A DNA stretch of 64,000 bases, taken from contig NC_073693.1 of NCBI RefSeq assembly GCF_029784155.1, forward strand, positions 225,013,094 to 225,077,093. Direction: 5' to 3'. The position numbers and the translations under genes are program-made. Numbering within the stretch: the stretch's first letter is position 1; every line of letters begins with the position of its first letter. The notes beneath the pieces were generated by a model. The model saw nothing but the letters and a program-made list of their open reading frames with translations, was not told where the DNA came from and did not search any database. The stretch is from Uranotaenia lowii. Lineage: Eukaryota > Arthropoda > Insecta > Diptera > Culicidae. Of the stretch, positions 22,769 to 34,021 are shown one piece after another.

Positions 22769-23460
22769 CACACTTAGAAAAATCCATGTAACTTTACATG
22801 CAATAGCATGGGTAGAAAGGAATCGGGCATTTACACGCAACAGTACTGCTTGTTTCATGTAAACTTCCCATCGCGTTCAACTGCTTTGTTTACTGTAGGT
22901 TTACATTTCCAATGTCACTCTTAGATGTGGCTATTTATCCAATAAGAAAAAGATTATGTTTCTCGTTTATAATACATTTATTTTCTAACACAAAATCTGC
23001 ATCTAATGATAACAAGCTAATATTTTGATCAAATTGAATATTACACACTGAATTATTCACTGTCACAAAACGCCGGTTGGTGTTTTCCGATTCCCTCAGC
23101 GACGGAAACGACGACCGGTGCCGGAGGACATCGAAAGCAACTGTCGAATTTCTGCAAAATAACAAATGGAACAAGTTAATAAACATTGTAACTACTTCTA
23201 AAAAAGGTATTTCAATATATTTTCAGTTTCCTTACTAAATAATTCCTCGCCCTCCACCTCCGGGAGAATCTTCAACTCGATCAGAAGCAAACAGCACACG
23301 AACAGGTACAACAAAACACGGACGAAGGTTGAGACACTGAGATTTACATGAAATTGCAAGATAATTTCATCGCAAATGCCAAGATGCTATACTCTTTTTC
23401 ATATTTTCTGCGGCGAAAAGACGAAAAAGTGTAATGTAAAATTACATTTTTCTTTCTGTG
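22769..23460 (-). mobile_element. TA-flanked 692-bp element carrying a small spliced gene (element 1)
   Basis: The termini cacacttagaaaaat and its inverse attttttctttctgtg are bordered by TA at 22767-22768 and 23461-23462. Subterminal zones contain repeated palindromic wording around ttacatgtaa. Read on the minus strand, the interior holds an open stretch, a donor (gtaagg at 23235), an 84-bp intron ending ttttgcag (23152), a short last exon, a TGA (23096-23098) and an AATAAA signal (22977-22982). A similar element of 693 bp lies at 53306-53998 with the same layout. Confidence 0.6.
23096..23386 (-). CDS. Two-exon small gene inside element 1
   Basis: Exon 1 is open from 23386 to 23236 and reads, in part, STFVRVLLYLFVCCLLLIEL, a hydrophobic run of about 15 residues like a signal or membrane anchor, then LPEVEGEELF. 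A donor a|gtaagg and an acceptor tttgcag bound an 84-bp intron. Exon 2 (23151-23096) adds IRQLLSMSSGTGRRFRR and a stop. No ATG is present in this frame, so the start is lost, spliced in from elsewhere, or the reading is wrong. Exon 2 resembles the last exon of the 53.3-kb element (SIFSGTG). No known family is recognised. Confidence 0.35.
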
Positions 23461-23462
23461 TA

Positions 23463-24006
23463 CTATCTCCCCGACACGTTACACGAATGCTCAACACAAT
23501 GTACGTTGTGCGGCTTCACTTACTAACTTGTTCGTTGAGGTCTATAAAAGAAGATCATCTGGTGCAGCTCAGCTGGAAAACTGCTAACTAAACAGATTGA
23601 ACGATGAGCAACTGTCTTAGCCAGACTATACCTATATCTATAAATATAAACAAGCGCTAAACCAATTAAATCTCATTAAATTCATTCGTTCACGCGTTCG
23701 TTCCCGAAACCTCAAATTTACAACAACTATCTGTAAACACCGCACCAGGCAACGCCGAGCACCCTTTCTTTCCCGTTGCTCTATGCGGTTAGTTGTTTGG
23801 GTGATGTGATGATTGCTATCGAATCGATTGAAGATGTTTGTAGAAACCCAAGTGAAACATTACTCGTTGAGACCGGCAGCGCCGATTGTGTAGTTCGGTT
23901 TTGCTCAGGCAGCAGAATAACAACCCTCGCGGCCCCCTTCATTGAAAAAAAAAATGGAAGAGAAAAAAAACAACAACCACAAACACTTCATTAGATTGCA
24001 ATTTAC
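23463..24006. other. No recognisable gene
   Basis: Mixed-composition DNA between the mini-gene element and a candidate exon. If the exon at 24007-24088 splices to 23151, this is intron. Confidence 0.35.
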
Positions 24007-24088
24007 CTGGTGATGATTGGTGGTTGCCATTGTTGAAATTCTGATCGGGAAATTGTATACCTCGGAAGGTGTTCATTAGATTCTGATT
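24007..24088 (-). CDS. Candidate internal exon (unknown Asn-rich protein)
   Basis: On the minus strand an acceptor ctgtgtgtag is followed by 82 coding bases reading MNTFRGIQFPDQNFNNG and HQSSP, ending at the donor ccag|gtaaat in phase 1. Joining it to the acceptor at 23151 keeps the frame and gives a C-terminus EIRQLLSMSSGTGRRFRR. Joining it to the candidate exon at 21468 also keeps the frame. Either splice would be compatible with a long minus-strand gene also containing 50832-51041. The protein is not recognised, and transcript evidence is missing. Confidence 0.4.
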
Positions 24089-25083
24089 CTACACACAGAA
24101 CGAGGACTGTTGAAAAGTTAATTTCACCCAGAAAAAAGTGAACATGCTAGTAGACTAATAAATCACATTGATCTTAGTCAACAGGGTTCTAATTAAAAAC
24201 TTAATTGATTGATAGTGATTTTTATTTCAAACATAAATACGATAAAGATTTTGCAAAAATTTGTCGTTTTTTGAGGATAGCTTTAGAGTTATCCTAATGA
24301 CAAGGCCAGATTAAAGGGGGGGGGGCAAAAGGGGCTATTGCCCCGGGCCCCCCAGCTCAGGGGGGCCCCCCGAGGGAAAAAAAAGTTTTTACATTACTTT
24401 AATCATACTTCTACAAATCCATGAAAAGAAATCAAAACAGAAAAATCTGGATCAAAAATTGTATGTTGTATGTTGATAATCCACCATGGGTGCACGAATT
24501 CACCGCAGTTTGACCAAAGTATGGATACACATGCATTATTAAAAAACTACAAATTCCATACCCGGCACCATGGCTTCGTGTGAACTGTTTTGATGTGAAT
24601 GTATAACGTGTAAATGTTGGTATATTTTGGGAGAACAATTCAAACAGGTACACAACCAGTTCATAATGTATAACATGTTCAATGTTATGCATTTTCTACA
24701 GGTATTCCGGCATCCGTGTATATACCTGGCCAGTTGGCACCTAATTGAATGTTCCTATTCAAATAATCGTTAAACGAAATAAAATGATACAAAAAGGAAC
24801 AATCTTACCAAAAAATCAGCATCAATTCCTCGTTTTTCCATATCAAGGATGCGTTCACCATAGGCATCAGGTCCAGAAGCAGACAAATCAGTCCGCTTTT
24901 CTTCTTCGCTTCTTCTTTTACTTTATCAAACACTTATTTACCCCCTTCGGACTCAAAATAAAGCTCAGCACTCGTTACTTAGGCCCAAAATTCAGATTTG
25001 GATTTGATCACACAACACTCTTTTTCAGCCATCTATTTTTCACTTAACTTCAACAAACTTTAAGCTCCCACTTTCTTTCAGAT

Positions 25084-25290
25084 TCCACTTACCTACTGCA
25101 TATTTTTCCCCTACAACCGCCCTTTGTCATACCACGTTCAGCTAAAACCGTTGCCATGCCACTAGCTGGTAGATCCGCCAATTCTTTGCTACGCAAGCCG
25201 TCTGAATCAGACGCATTAAACCAACGCATGCGCTTTGACATATGCCTTCCACTGCCTCCCCAAGCCTCCTGCCTGTTGATCACTTTTCCC
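25084..25290 (-). CDS. Coding-like segment inside the hAT-like element
   Basis: A minus-strand frame runs through MSKRMRWFNASDSDGLRSKE and ADLPASGMATVLAERG to a strong donor, ag|gtaagt, at 25091. Amino-acid composition is protein-like and no stop occurs for about 65 codons. The start may be the ATG near 25240 or an upstream acceptor. It is not recognised as a transposase and could be a captured host exon or a degraded element gene. Confidence 0.3.
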
Positions 25291-25587
25291 GACCATCACT
25301 TTACCCGCTAGCAAAGCTCTAACCCCTGCATTTTAGTGGCGGGGAAAAACTAGCCCAAACAGCCCTCCCTGCCGGCCGTGCGAGACATTTTTTCTTCTAT
25401 GATCATTTTTTTTTTAAGATTCACTCCACTCCAGCTTTTTCAATTACTCGTAAATCCACAATTTACTCGACCCAACATTGTCTTAACAACTAGGTCCTAA
25501 TTATGCTATCAAATCACGAGAAAAATAGTGTGGGATTTTAATCCAAAACCTATAACATGAGCCTAAATTTGAATATTATTTGTCAAA

Positions 25588-25773
25588 TTACATGAGCGTG
25601 TGATTCTCTGCTTCACTCATGTCCATGCCCATGACATGAAAACACTTCACTACGCATAGACCATACGCACACCAACAGCCCGTACCCGGCCAAAATTTCT
25701 TCACCGTTTTTCTAGCCTCCGCGAAAATGTCATGCATTGCTTGCTTTGATTCAATGCGCTTTTCTGGGCGTCG
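25588..25773 (-). pseudogene. Open frame interrupted by a nested transposon
   Basis: The minus strand reads RRPEKRIESKQAMHDIFAEA then RKTVKKFWPGTGCWCAYG, ending after NHTLM. At its upstream side the frame is cut at 25773 by the element 25774-27487. Beyond that element (27488 to about 27530) the frame appears to continue as MSRYQGQASFV once the duplicated target is discounted. So a frame of about 74 codons existed before the insertion. No family is recognised, and other frames are also open, so coding status is unproven. Confidence 0.3.
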
Positions 25774-27487
25774 CACAGTGGGGCAGGCCCTATGAAAGCT
25801 TGGCCAAAACCCCTTTTTGTAAATTTCAAAAATTCATCATAAATTTATGCTTTTCAGAAACTGGACATTACACCGATCACAAATCTGTCAAACAAAACTT
25901 CAAATTCGATGTTTCATGCTATTATCTACGTAGGTAAAGTTGGGGTTTGATGCTGTAGCATTTTATGGCAGAAACAAAAAATATGTTTAATACTCCACAA
26001 TAATTTTATTTCTTGAAGAAATAAAAAAAAATTACCATGGATGTGTTCAGTTCAGAATAATATGAAATTTATTTATTCGAGTTTGAATAATTGAAAAAAA
26101 ATCGTAATTTTTTTAACGAGCATAAACGTGTAACGTTAAAAAATTACGAATTTTCATCATATTGGGACATCTGGAAAAAATGTTACCCCACGTTACCCCA
26201 CTCTCATTTCTACTTGAGCATTTAAATGGAAGTCTCAGCTGTCCAACAAAACAAAAACTAGTTGCCACTTTTTGCCTATTCAAAAGTTATTCACGTTTTA
26301 GTGAAACATGTTTTTGGACAATTTTCGTACTTGTGGAGTTGCTTTTGATAATGGTTTTTGCTAGAAAAACTTGAACTCAATCAAATTTAAAATTTCAAAT
26401 TTAATTTTTTTTTAATTTATTTTCCTCTTAGTTTGATAATACTATTTTGGTTTTTAAAATTTATATTTATCTACAGACAAGCAGATAAGATTCTTTGGAA
26501 TATGAACTTTCTATAACCTTCTCAAATCCTTTTCGGTCAGATGTTGAGTACCTATCTGTTAACTAACTTAATTTTTTATTCAACATTTTTTGTAGAGATC
26601 TTAAAGTTTTACTCAAAAATAAAATAGAAATTATTTACACACTGAATGTTTGGATATTAAAAAAAAACAATGCAACCATGTTTTTTGCTGTCATATTGAG
26701 TAACAGCCTACTTGATTCATTAGCTACTTATATAAGGTACCAATATGAGTTTATGGCTTTATTATCTGAACTTATTTGTTCTGTTACCACTCATCACACT
26801 GACATGACACTTGGAACAAAATTTCATTAATATTTTTCATATTTAATTTGTATGGAAGCATTCGTTTCATAGATGGAATGAGTTTTAGGCCATCATAATA
26901 AACGATTTGTCGTACCCTCAGAGGTCAAATTCGGTTCAATTTGGTTCAATATGCTTGATTTGTTCCTTGTCAGGTTCCTACCAGTTGTTAGATCTTTTGT
27001 GGTTGCTTGGTTAGTTTTTTGAAATGTATAAATTTGGTACCATTTCTATGAAATCTCCTTCTTCCAGAGAAGAGACTAGTCTCAAATTAGCGCTAAAATA
27101 ACATGCATTTCTTTCTTGGTAAATTTGGGTCCATTTGCATTATTTATTCAAGAGTTTTGTAGATATTCAGGTAACAATTGTATGGAGACCCCCCATTCTT
27201 GTGATGGGAGGGATTTTAAAGCATCATTTAACTTATTAACGGTCCTAAAAACCCTTACATGATCATTTTCACGCCGATCGACTGAGAAGCCTTAAAGTTG
27301 ATAAGGAAAATCCGCTAAACAAAGTTATCTAGATCAAATTTCACAACATTTAGATGAAAAAAAAAATACATCAACTTAAAGATTTTGATCAGATAAACAA
27401 CTTTTCAGAAGACTTCAAACCAGTAGGATTTCATTTAAAAAAGTTATGAGGTTTTGACCATCGATTGGTCAGGTCTGCCCCACTGTG
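25774..27487. mobile_element. Nested DNA transposon with CAGTGGGGCAG ends
   Basis: The left end acagtggggcag is inverted at the right end as ctgccccactgt. The direct repeat gcgtcgcac lies at both borders (about 25767 and 27488), so the target duplication is 7-9 bp depending on where the end is drawn. The interior includes accccacgttaccccact near 26185 and, at 26900-27300, diverged copies of the repeat seen at 2-4.3 kb. No transposase frame was recognised, so it is non-autonomous or gutted. Confidence 0.65.
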
Positions 27488-27706
27488 CGTCGCACGAACG
27501 ACGCTTGGCCCTGATACCTGGACATGTTTGATCATGTCCCTGTGAGTAGAATATGGTTCTTTTCGAAGAACTGATTTCTTTGTTCACAATTTTCTTCAGG
27601 TCACTCGAATGATGCTATTTACAACACAAATTAACATCTCAAGGCTGTATTTTTATCTCAAAACCACACATCCACTATTCATTTTCGCTCGAAACTCGAA
27701 GCATTT

Positions 27707-27977
<271 letters not shown>

Positions 27978-29798
27978 ATAATATCTAGATCTTAAAAAAG
28001 TTAAGGGGGGCCCCTAGAGTAAGCAGTGAAGGAGCTCTCCCACATTTTACGAGTTGAGAATATCAAAATCTTCTGGACCAAACCGAATTCGAAAAGAAAA
28101 ATTAAGAAAAATATCAGGCAAAACACCTCCAATTTTCATTTTTTATCGAAACATATCAGTTATGATATTCTGGTAAAATAAAGAAAAAACATCTCCTCAT
28201 TTTCATTACATTCAAATGTTTTGCACAACAATAATATTTGTTGTTACGTTAAGTTTCCTAGTTTACTGCACTAAAATAGCAGCTTATTTCGCTTTCTGAA
28301 CAACATTTCAGAATTTTACCCGGACAGTATCCGGGTTAATACCGCGTATTATAATAATTTTTCACCTTTCAATCATTATTATTGAAATTTTCATTGGTTT
28401 ATAAATTCTAAACCCTTTTCCCTCCCTATTTTTGGAAGTTAAATATAAAAAAAACGGTTGTTGCTTAAATTGGACCAATAGGCAGTACAGGGTTTTATTA
28501 AGTTTCCATCCCAGTTTCTGTCTTAGACTTGAAATTTGTATTGGAATATTTTCAACAGATTGAACACAAATATTATCATCTATTGAAGTGAATATCCTGA
28601 ATTAAGTATATCACCTGCCAAATGATCATTCTCAAATTATCATAAACACTATCTGATAGTTGAGTTGATATTATCATTGAGTAATTTTCTTAATATGAAT
28701 ATTTCTATGATCTTAATCTTATCTTTTTCCAGATTCAATTCATTGGGATTTTCCAGTCTTGTGTTGTTTCTTTAGTTACTGAAGTTCAGTTTGATTATTT
28801 TTCTGAATTTTGAAAATTCAGGATCATTGTTTAAGATACTAAACTCATTTGGATTCATTATCGGATTTTTTTTCAATGATAACTGATTCTGTGTTTTAAA
28901 CATTTAATCTTGATTCTCAATTTTTTTCAACCGCTCATTTTTGCACTAATACCCCTTTGGCTTTGAGGGAATCGAATAAAACTTTCGTCACATTTAGAAT
29001 AACAATTTGATAAAATAAAATTTTTTATCTAATGAGAATCCTATTCAAAAAAATCTCAGAGGAAAAGATTTTTTTAGTGTTTCATAGACATAGTATTGAA
29101 ATTAACATTTGGTGCAATTTCAGCTTTTGCTTGGATTGTAACTTTGAATCTTTTTTTTCAATTTAATTCAAATTTTGTTTCTCAATACTTGATTTGAAAT
29201 TATGATTTAGATTTGAAACACTGAATTTTGGTTCTGAGTATAGCGTGATATAAAGTTTTGAATTCTTAAACTCTTATATCTGTATCTCTATGGAATGTGG
29301 ATTTAATTATTTTATTTGTTTTTTTTTTTTTAATTTTGTTTTCTATGTTTCAAATCTTCATGATACTTCCTAATTGTCACTAGGTAAATATTTCTCGAAT
29401 AAGCACAAACCAAAATATGAAAATCATTTATAATATCTATCCGGGCATTTTTTAAATTAGAGAATTTTAGTTGGTGATAAGGGTTTAAAAGAAAATTGGA
29501 ATTAAATTTTGCATTTTGCAGCTTAAATCAGAGTTTTCATTTCTAAGAAATTTCTAAACTCTTCCCCAATGTTTGCACGTGATTGATTTCAAATTTTGAT
29601 TTGAAGATACCAGAAACTATGTTCTACGCAGACAACATGGCTATTTGAAGATAGTATACTGCACTCATCTCCAGTTTTTTTCACGTTTGAAAGGTTTTGT
29701 ATTTTCTGGGTAGCATTTGAAAAAAATCGAATTATAGGGGCCCCCCGAGAAAAATTGCCCCAGGCCCCCCGAGGGCTTAATCCGGCCCTGCCTAATGA

Positions 29799-30082
29799 GC
29801 TGAAACTTTGCCAGTATACTTTTGTCATTGATTGAATCAGTATTGAGACTGAGAGGCGGGGCTAGGTTTCAAGAAAGTTGGGAAACATGAGCCACCCTAC
29901 TGAGCACCGCCTGGCGTCATTTTTTCACTTACTGTTAATTCTTACTTCTTTGGTAAATCCCGGGCACTTTAAAAGGCCTACGATTTTGTCATCGCATTCC
30001 TCTTTTAATTGATTGATACATGGGTCAACCTCTCGCCTTCCTTGACTTCATATAGTCGATCAACTATACTTTAATTCTCAAT
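29799..30082. other. No recognisable feature
   Basis: Short stretch between the hAT-like element and a SINE copy, with nothing recognised. Confidence 0.3.
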
Positions 30083-30312
30083 GAAACTTGATGATTCCTC
30101 GACAAGAATCCGTTACCTTAACACTAATTCGTAAATATTTCGAGGATATGACGGCTAGCATTTTTACATCTTTTTTACATTTTAATTTTACAAATGCTAT
30201 CACCACCAACCCACATAAAGTGTACTATGTATGCCGTGACCGGAATTCGATCTCATGACCATTTGCTTAGAACACTTGAAGGCTGTCCTATAAGCCAAGG
30301 GCAGCGGTAGAC
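30083..30312 (-). mobile_element. tRNA-derived SINE (family 2), copy 1
   Basis: Read on the minus strand, the copy has a tRNA-like head with 'ccttcaagtgttctaagc', a B-box-like gagatcgaattccggtcac, and a body containing 'gctagccgtcatatcctcg'. It matches the copies at 31926-32145 and 32829-33053 but carries a local insertion. Confidence 0.65.
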
Positions 30313-31925
30313 CTATCTCAAAAACCAAAAATCAATTTTGCACATGTAAACATGCTTATTTTCATGAGATTTCATTCACGCAGTCCGAAGTTATTCACAA
30401 AAGAATATGAAGTATGGTTTTCGAGTACAAGCCGTTTCAATAAATAGATAAAATTCCTTTTCAGATTATCCTACAGTTTTTAATTTGCACATGCAAAGGA
30501 ATTGCTGGATTTTTATTTACGTATCCCTACTACTCACACAATCTGGGAAGTTTTATAGTGGCTAAATCCAAACAAGTAATAAGGTTCGATCAATGCCAAA
30601 AAGCAATAAAAAACCACCAGGCAAATCACCGGTTGATTTATTGCATATCAATAATTTGAAACAAATTGATTCATGGATCTCCCTACAGGAAATTATGTGC
30701 TATAATGTTATGGCTCACGACACGGCTAGGCCATAGCAATTAAACGTCATTATCAGCCTAGATCGACAAGTTGAAACCATCAAAGTAAAGCTCATAACCG
30801 AACCAGACAGAAAAAAAAACTTCTTTATCCCGCAGAAGACTCTCTTAAAGGTCACACTTCGGTTGGAAACCCGTCCGGGTGCCAGGTTTTCCGATTAAAT
30901 TCCACACCAATTTCAAGGTCTCGATCACGCCAATGCTGGGTTGAAGTGAGAGAAAAAATAAGAATACATATAGATATATATAAAAGTAATATTAACAAAT
31001 GTGAGCGAGCGAGCAGCAATACCGGTTGGCATCGAGGGGTTATAAAATCGAAATAAACTTAAACCGATGATGATGGTTTTTAGCCGGCTGTTGTGTGTTG
31101 TTTGTTGATACTTTTCGTAAAACTCGCTGCCGCTGACTGACGATGAGGCACAAGAAGGAACATTCTTAACTCTGATGAGTGTGGAAAAGACGTGGTAAAA
31201 TATAGCACAACTACTAGTTGGAAAGCATTCACCCCTCGAAGCTGAAAAACTTCTAACCAAAAAGGGGTGAGCACTGGGCCTAGGAAAACCCCATATGCAT
31301 TATTGCCTCTCTGAGGAAAGTTTGTTCTTGTTTGCTTCCTTTCCTTCGTAACCTTCTGGAGATCTTCCGCACAGTAGCGATTGCCCTAATTTTTCAGAAA
31401 AAAAATCCTTCGAAGACTCTTTAAACTAGAGAGTTGTGTTAGAGAAGTTAAAATCGTGCAGGAAAGCGATTCGAAATCCAATAGATTTTGGATGACTAAC
31501 TGATTGAAATCGACACTCGTGGCCCAGAAGCAGCAGCAGCAGCACATCTGAATCTAGTTAGTAAAGTTAAAGAAACACTTGAGACTGTCAGATCCTGCTC
31601 ATTCATCATTCTGGCTAGTCGTCGTGTTCGTCGTAGTTCGGAAAAGAGGGAAAAAAGCGCCGCACAGATGTCGGTAGTCAGGCGTATGCTTTTTATTGTT
31701 GAATGTTCGACGAACATTTGACGCTTAATTGGCGTCAGAAATGTGTCTGCGGCCTAACAGAAGTGGGCCGTTTCATGGTATCGTTTCAAGAATTTAAATG
31801 GGATAAATAATAAAATCATAGGTTATTCATTAACACTTATTTCATTTCTTAATCTGGAGGTTCAGACCCCGTTCGTTTTTGGCAACATTATTTTTCCTCA
31901 ATTATATTCGTTTTAACGTTTTTAA
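30313..31925. other. No convincing gene
   Basis: The section 30900-31720 is less AT-rich and contains CAG-type trinucleotides near 31530 and minus-strand frames with Ser-rich text, but no splice-supported exon was found. The rest is AT-rich and unrecognised. Confidence 0.3.
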
Positions 31926-32145
31926 GCCGCCGACCGTTGTCTAGAGAATAGCGTTTAAGTCTTCTAAGCCAGAGTTCATGAGATCGAGTCTCGGTCGCGG
32001 CATACATAATACTATTTCTGTGCGTTGGTGGTGTTAGCACTAGTAAGTTGCTAGCATCATATCCTTGAAAAATGTACGCTTTAGTCTTCAGTAGAATCGA
32101 TCTCTTCAAAGAAACACGAAGTTTCGCTGAGATCCTATATCTGTG
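31926..32145 (+). mobile_element. tRNA-derived SINE (family 2), copy 2
   Basis: The plus-strand head gccgaccgttgtctagagaa and B-box-like gagatcgagtctcggtcgcg precede the shared body (gctagcatcatatccttgaa) and the 3' phrase 'tcttcaaagaaacacgaagt'. It lies opposite in orientation to the other two copies. Confidence 0.7.
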
Positions 32146-32828
32146 GGTTCATTTTTAAAACAGTTGAAAAAGAATTATTCATTTTTTACTGTTACTAATC
32201 AAATTGAGCAAATCAAGAAGAAAATTATGCTAACATTGTATTTCATATTAGTTTTGACTGCTTTTGAGAAGAAAAAATGACGATTTTTTCATAATTTTCT
32301 TAATGTTTAGACTTCTGCCAAGCCAATCAATAGTCGAAATTTTAATCAAATCAAATTCGTATACTAATTCGATTTTGTACCTTGACAGTAATGTGAATTT
32401 TTTGCTGAAGTGGTGGTACTCATGCAAAAACTGCCATAATGCTCTGAGATTTAATTCCCAAATAAGCATGTTTTAGAACTGTACTAAAATGTGTAGAAGG
32501 CGGTTCGTAGAAAACAAACCAGCTTGTTGTAAGTATCTTACCCATAAGATCGTCCTACATATCAACATAGAGCCACGAGTGAAATTTCAGCCCAATCAAA
32601 CCACGGGATGGACTATTGAGGTTTGTTTAAGATATCTGAACAATTTAAAAAAGGATAATACGGTTCACGGTTTTATTTTGTAGGAATTTTAACTCCAAAA
32701 TGGATATAACTAACAATCTCGCTTTAATTTAAGCTATTCTGTTGTCGGTATACCATTTTTTACGTTCCATTTTGCTTTCTTGCTGAACTCACTACAGTTT
32801 TGAGATTTTTTTTAACAAATACACACGT
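32146..32828. other. No recognisable feature
   Basis: AT-rich DNA between two SINE copies, with nothing recognised. Confidence 0.35.
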
Positions 32829-33053
32829 ATATGAAATCAGTGAAACTTCATGTTTCTTTGAAGAGATCTAATTACTCAGCGTCAACACTAAAGCATACAT
32901 TTTTTCGAGGATATGATGGCTAGCATCTTACAAACGCCAAAATCTCCAGCCCACAGAAATAAATAGTGCTATGTATCCCATTACCGAGATTTGATCTTAC
33001 GATCGTTGGCTTAGAACACTTGGAAGCTATCCACTATGCCACGGCCAGCGGCC
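32829..33053 (-). mobile_element. tRNA-derived SINE (family 2), copy 3
   Basis: On the minus strand the head ggccgtggcatagtggatag is the best preserved A-box region of the family. It is followed by ctaagccaacgatcgtaaga, the body with 'gctagccatcatatcctcga' and the end phrase 'cttcaaagaaacatgaagtt'. The Pol III boxes indicate tRNA ancestry; which tRNA cannot be fixed by eye. Confidence 0.7.
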
Positions 33054-34009
33054 TTATTTACCCAAGCTGGAACAATTTTAAAAACAATCTTCAATTCAAT
33101 GCTTTTTAGATTAATCGTCTCATGAACCGGAGCTGGAACAATCTTAGCAAAAGGCTTCTAAAATTGATCTCACAAAATCTTAAACCGGAGTATAATTTTG
33201 AAAATCTGTACTTCTCCTTCCAACTGTGCCATTGCCTCGAACTGACGCTCATATCGGATCTCAATTAAGAAATTCTTTTAAAAACGTTTATCTGAGTGGT
33301 TTTTATTTATCGGTTACACATGTCACTGAACTGACTTTCGATACCAAAGTGCCATTGAACGCACTCGCGCAATGACAGCAGTAGAATTCGAAGATGCGTT
33401 CGAATGTAGGTGAGAAGTGAGTTCAGGAGTCTACGCGGGAAAATAAAAGCGAGATAGATTGTAAACAAAACAAAGATAGTGGAACTTCAATTCAAGTAGT
33501 TTGGTGATCCGTAGAGAAAAACTAAAGCTAATTAGTGCACAGTGATTATTGTGAAATTTATATACTTACCCTAAATTTACGTGCTAAGGTAGGCCCGGAA
33601 TGAAATTGGAATTGTGTAGCATAAATTCTAAAACAAAAATCAATCTCTATCTAGGCAATTGCAAGTACTTATTAGTACGGACGGGTGCGAAGTAAAACTG
33701 CGCAGGAAAGTTGAACCCAGGTATGCTTATACTTAGATATGAAAAATGATTATTCCTAATGTGCGACCGTTCGATTTGGGTCACAATACCACGCAGCGAA
33801 GCGTTTTAAATTCGGAATCGCCAGCTCATACCAACCTCCAACTAAGGTAAAAAATCGATAGAGAAAGTTGATTTTATCTCTAACCTAGGTATTTTAAGGT
33901 GTAGGGAGTCCCTACTAGGGACTAGCGGAAGCGAAAGGCTGAGATCGAGGCAGAATAAATAGGTAGAAAGTTCACTAAACGTAAAATAACAAATTATAAT
34001 TCAGAATTT
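33054..34009. other. Unrecognised; possibly LTR/UTR of a retroelement
   Basis: No coding frame was seen. The style of this segment and of 35258-35432 (no strong frames, short AATAAA-like motifs, lying next to a BEL/Pao body) would fit a long terminal repeat or untranslated region into which RTE copy 2 inserted. I could not identify matched LTR ends, so this is only a suggestion. Confidence 0.2.
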
Positions 34010-34021
34010 TCTATTGTACCT

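Noticed and set aside
25084..25290. Exon joined to 24007-24088
   Set aside because: Its donor leaves two bases (phase 2) while the exon at 24088 needs phase 0 upstream, so that splice gives an immediate stop; it also lies inside the hAT-like element.
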